Shown here: positions 20,884 through 21,654 of the stretch, piece by piece | Position numbering within the stretch: the stretch's first letter is position 1 | Layout: every line of letters begins with the position of its first letter | From: a virus | Direction: 5' to 3' (one strand) | Virus record (IMG/VR): IMGVR_UViG_3300025896_000212 | Location: 1 to 21,654 of that record | DNA length: 21,654 nucleotides | Notes under the pieces: generated by a model | What the model was told of the DNA's origin: nothing | What the model saw: the letters and a program-made list of their open reading frames with translations, nothing else | Databases searched by the model: none | Position numbers and translations under genes: made by a program

Positions 20884-21227
20884 GCATCTATGCCGACATA
20901 TCGGCGCTGTTTGGCGACGTGTTCGGCGCGCTCTATCTGGACGGTACGCTAACGCATGTCGCCATGGTGGCGGACAGCTATGGCGGTGGCAGCACGGTCG
21001 AGACTTCCGAGGCAGTCAAGCTCCAGGTTGATGCGTGCACAGAACGCATGCGCATCGATCCGGGCTACACCTCCGGCGACGTGCGCGTGATCGTGTTGCA
21101 GGATGGCGTCGGCATTGCGCTCAACACGGATTGCCGCGTCACCGTGGACGGGGATACCTATTTCATCGCGTCGGTCGAGCAAGACCCGGCGCAGTCCTAT
21201 TGGGAATGCCGGGCGCGACCGGCGTAA
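20880..21227 (+). CDS. connector-region hypothetical protein (115 aa)
   Basis: The product starts MSIYADISALFGDVFGALYL and then is beta-rich: LTHVAMVADSYGGGSTVETS, VKLQVDACTERMRIDPGYTS, VRVIVLQDGVGIALNTDCRV, VDGDTYFIASVEQDPAQSYW. This resembles small head-closure or tail-completion proteins found after DUF4054, which have an OB-like or SH3-like barrel and a similar DxxYxIxxVxxDP ending. The start overlaps the DUF4054 stop by 4 bp. Precise family not recognised. Confidence 0.75.
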   Translation: MSIYADISALFGDVFGALYLDGTLTHVAMVADSYGGGSTVETSEAVKLQVDACTERMRIDPGYTSGDVRVIVLQDGVGIALNTDCRVTVDGDTYFIASVEQDPAQSYWECRARPA

Positions 21228-21236
21228 GGAGCCATC

Positions 21237-21647
21237 ATGGCAGACATTTCGATCACAGCCGCCAACGTCCTCGCCGGCACCAACTCAACCCGCAAGAGCG
21301 GAACCGCTGGCGCGACCATCACTGCCGGGCAGGTGGTGTATCTGGATGATAGCTCCAACACATGGAAGCTGGCCGACAATAACAGCGCGACCGCTGCGGT
21401 GCGCACGGCACAGGGTATCGCGCTCAATGGCGCGTCTGCCGGCCAGCCGCTTTTCGTGCTGACGGGTGGCGATATCACCATCGGCGGAACGCTCACCGCT
21501 GGCGTGGCCTACTATCTCAGCGACACTCCGGGCGGTATCTGCCCTGTCGCCGATATCGGCTCGGGCGAATATTCGTGCCTGCTCGGCATGGCGACTTCGG
21601 CCAGCGTCCTCAGCGTGGCGATCAAGTACAGCGGCGTTGCCCTGTAA
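21237..21647 (+). CDS. small virion surface/decoration-type protein (136 aa)
   Basis: The product starts MADISITAANVLAGTNSTRK and continues SGTAGATITAGQVVYLDDSS, NSATAAVRTAQGIALNGASA, GTLTAGVAYYLSDTPGGICP and GSGEYSCLLGMATSASVLSV. It is Gly/Ala/Thr-rich and beta-structured with few charges. I recognise this as a recurring phage structural protein, a DUF2190-like or head-fibre type. AAGGAG lies 5 nt upstream of ATG 21237. It is the last gene in the window; only 7 bp follow. Confidence 0.8.
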   Translation: MADISITAANVLAGTNSTRKSGTAGATITAGQVVYLDDSSNTWKLADNNSATAAVRTAQGIALNGASAGQPLFVLTGGDITIGGTLTAGVAYYLSDTPGGICPVADIGSGEYSCLLGMATSASVLSVAIKYSGVAL

Positions 21648-21654
21648 ATGGGGA

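Overview
The window is part of the genome of a tailed dsDNA phage, or a prophage, of an alphaproteobacterium. It is GC-rich apart from one AT-rich intergenic stretch. It carries a head and packaging module plus homologues of GcrA and GapR, two cell-cycle/chromosome proteins typical of Alphaproteobacteria. No tail, integrase or tRNA genes are visible, so virion type and lifestyle stay open.

Layout. (1) 1-95: C-terminal end of a plus-strand VRR-NUC nuclease-like gene cut by the window edge. (2) 101-4646, minus strand: a 60-aa orphan protein with its own promoter, an orphan m5C DNA methyltransferase, a prim-pol/helicase replication protein and a 73-aa protein; the last three form a tight operon. 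(3) 4647-5025: a divergent regulatory region with repeated GTATCAAA sites, a candidate promoter and a 52-bp perfect alternating purine-pyrimidine tract. (4) 5026-10060, plus strand: small terminase, about 2.6 kb of small genes (several with 4-bp stop/start overlaps, three encoding very short membrane peptides, one encoding an exported HExxH protein), then large terminase and a strong terminator. (5) 10176-18015, plus strand: portal protein fused to an Acb1-like 2H phosphoesterase, two structural-type proteins, a 78-aa protein, Mu-F-type head morphogenesis protein, HK97 gp10-like protein, DUF2213 protease/scaffold with a probable nested scaffold start, capsid cement protein and DUF2184 major capsid protein, ending in a terminator. 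(6) 17988-19330, minus strand: a five-gene accessory cassette, gapR to gcrA, inserted into the morphogenesis module. (7) 19416-21647, plus strand: a regulator with HTH and ribbon-helix-helix segments, a hypothetical protein, a 39-aa ORF, a terminator, a DUF4054 head-tail connector gene with an apparent 1-nt frameshift, another connector-region protein and a surface/decoration-type protein.

How it fits together. The left arm replicates and methylates phage DNA. The terminases package it into a head made of portal, cement and major capsid protein, matured by the DUF2213 protease. Four intergenic elements share a TTGACR box, a 17-bp spacer ending TGC and a downstream TGTCAACAA-like half-site; they precede accessory or early-type genes on both strands and look like one phage-specific regulon. 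Several morphogenesis genes lack a Shine-Dalgarno sequence and sit just downstream of terminators or long gaps. The most interesting points are the portal-Acb1 fusion (possible anti-CBASS activity carried on a structural protein, with a possible internal start), the GapR/GcrA cassette, the shared promoter/operator family, the nested scaffold start, the alternating tract and the DUF4054 frameshift.
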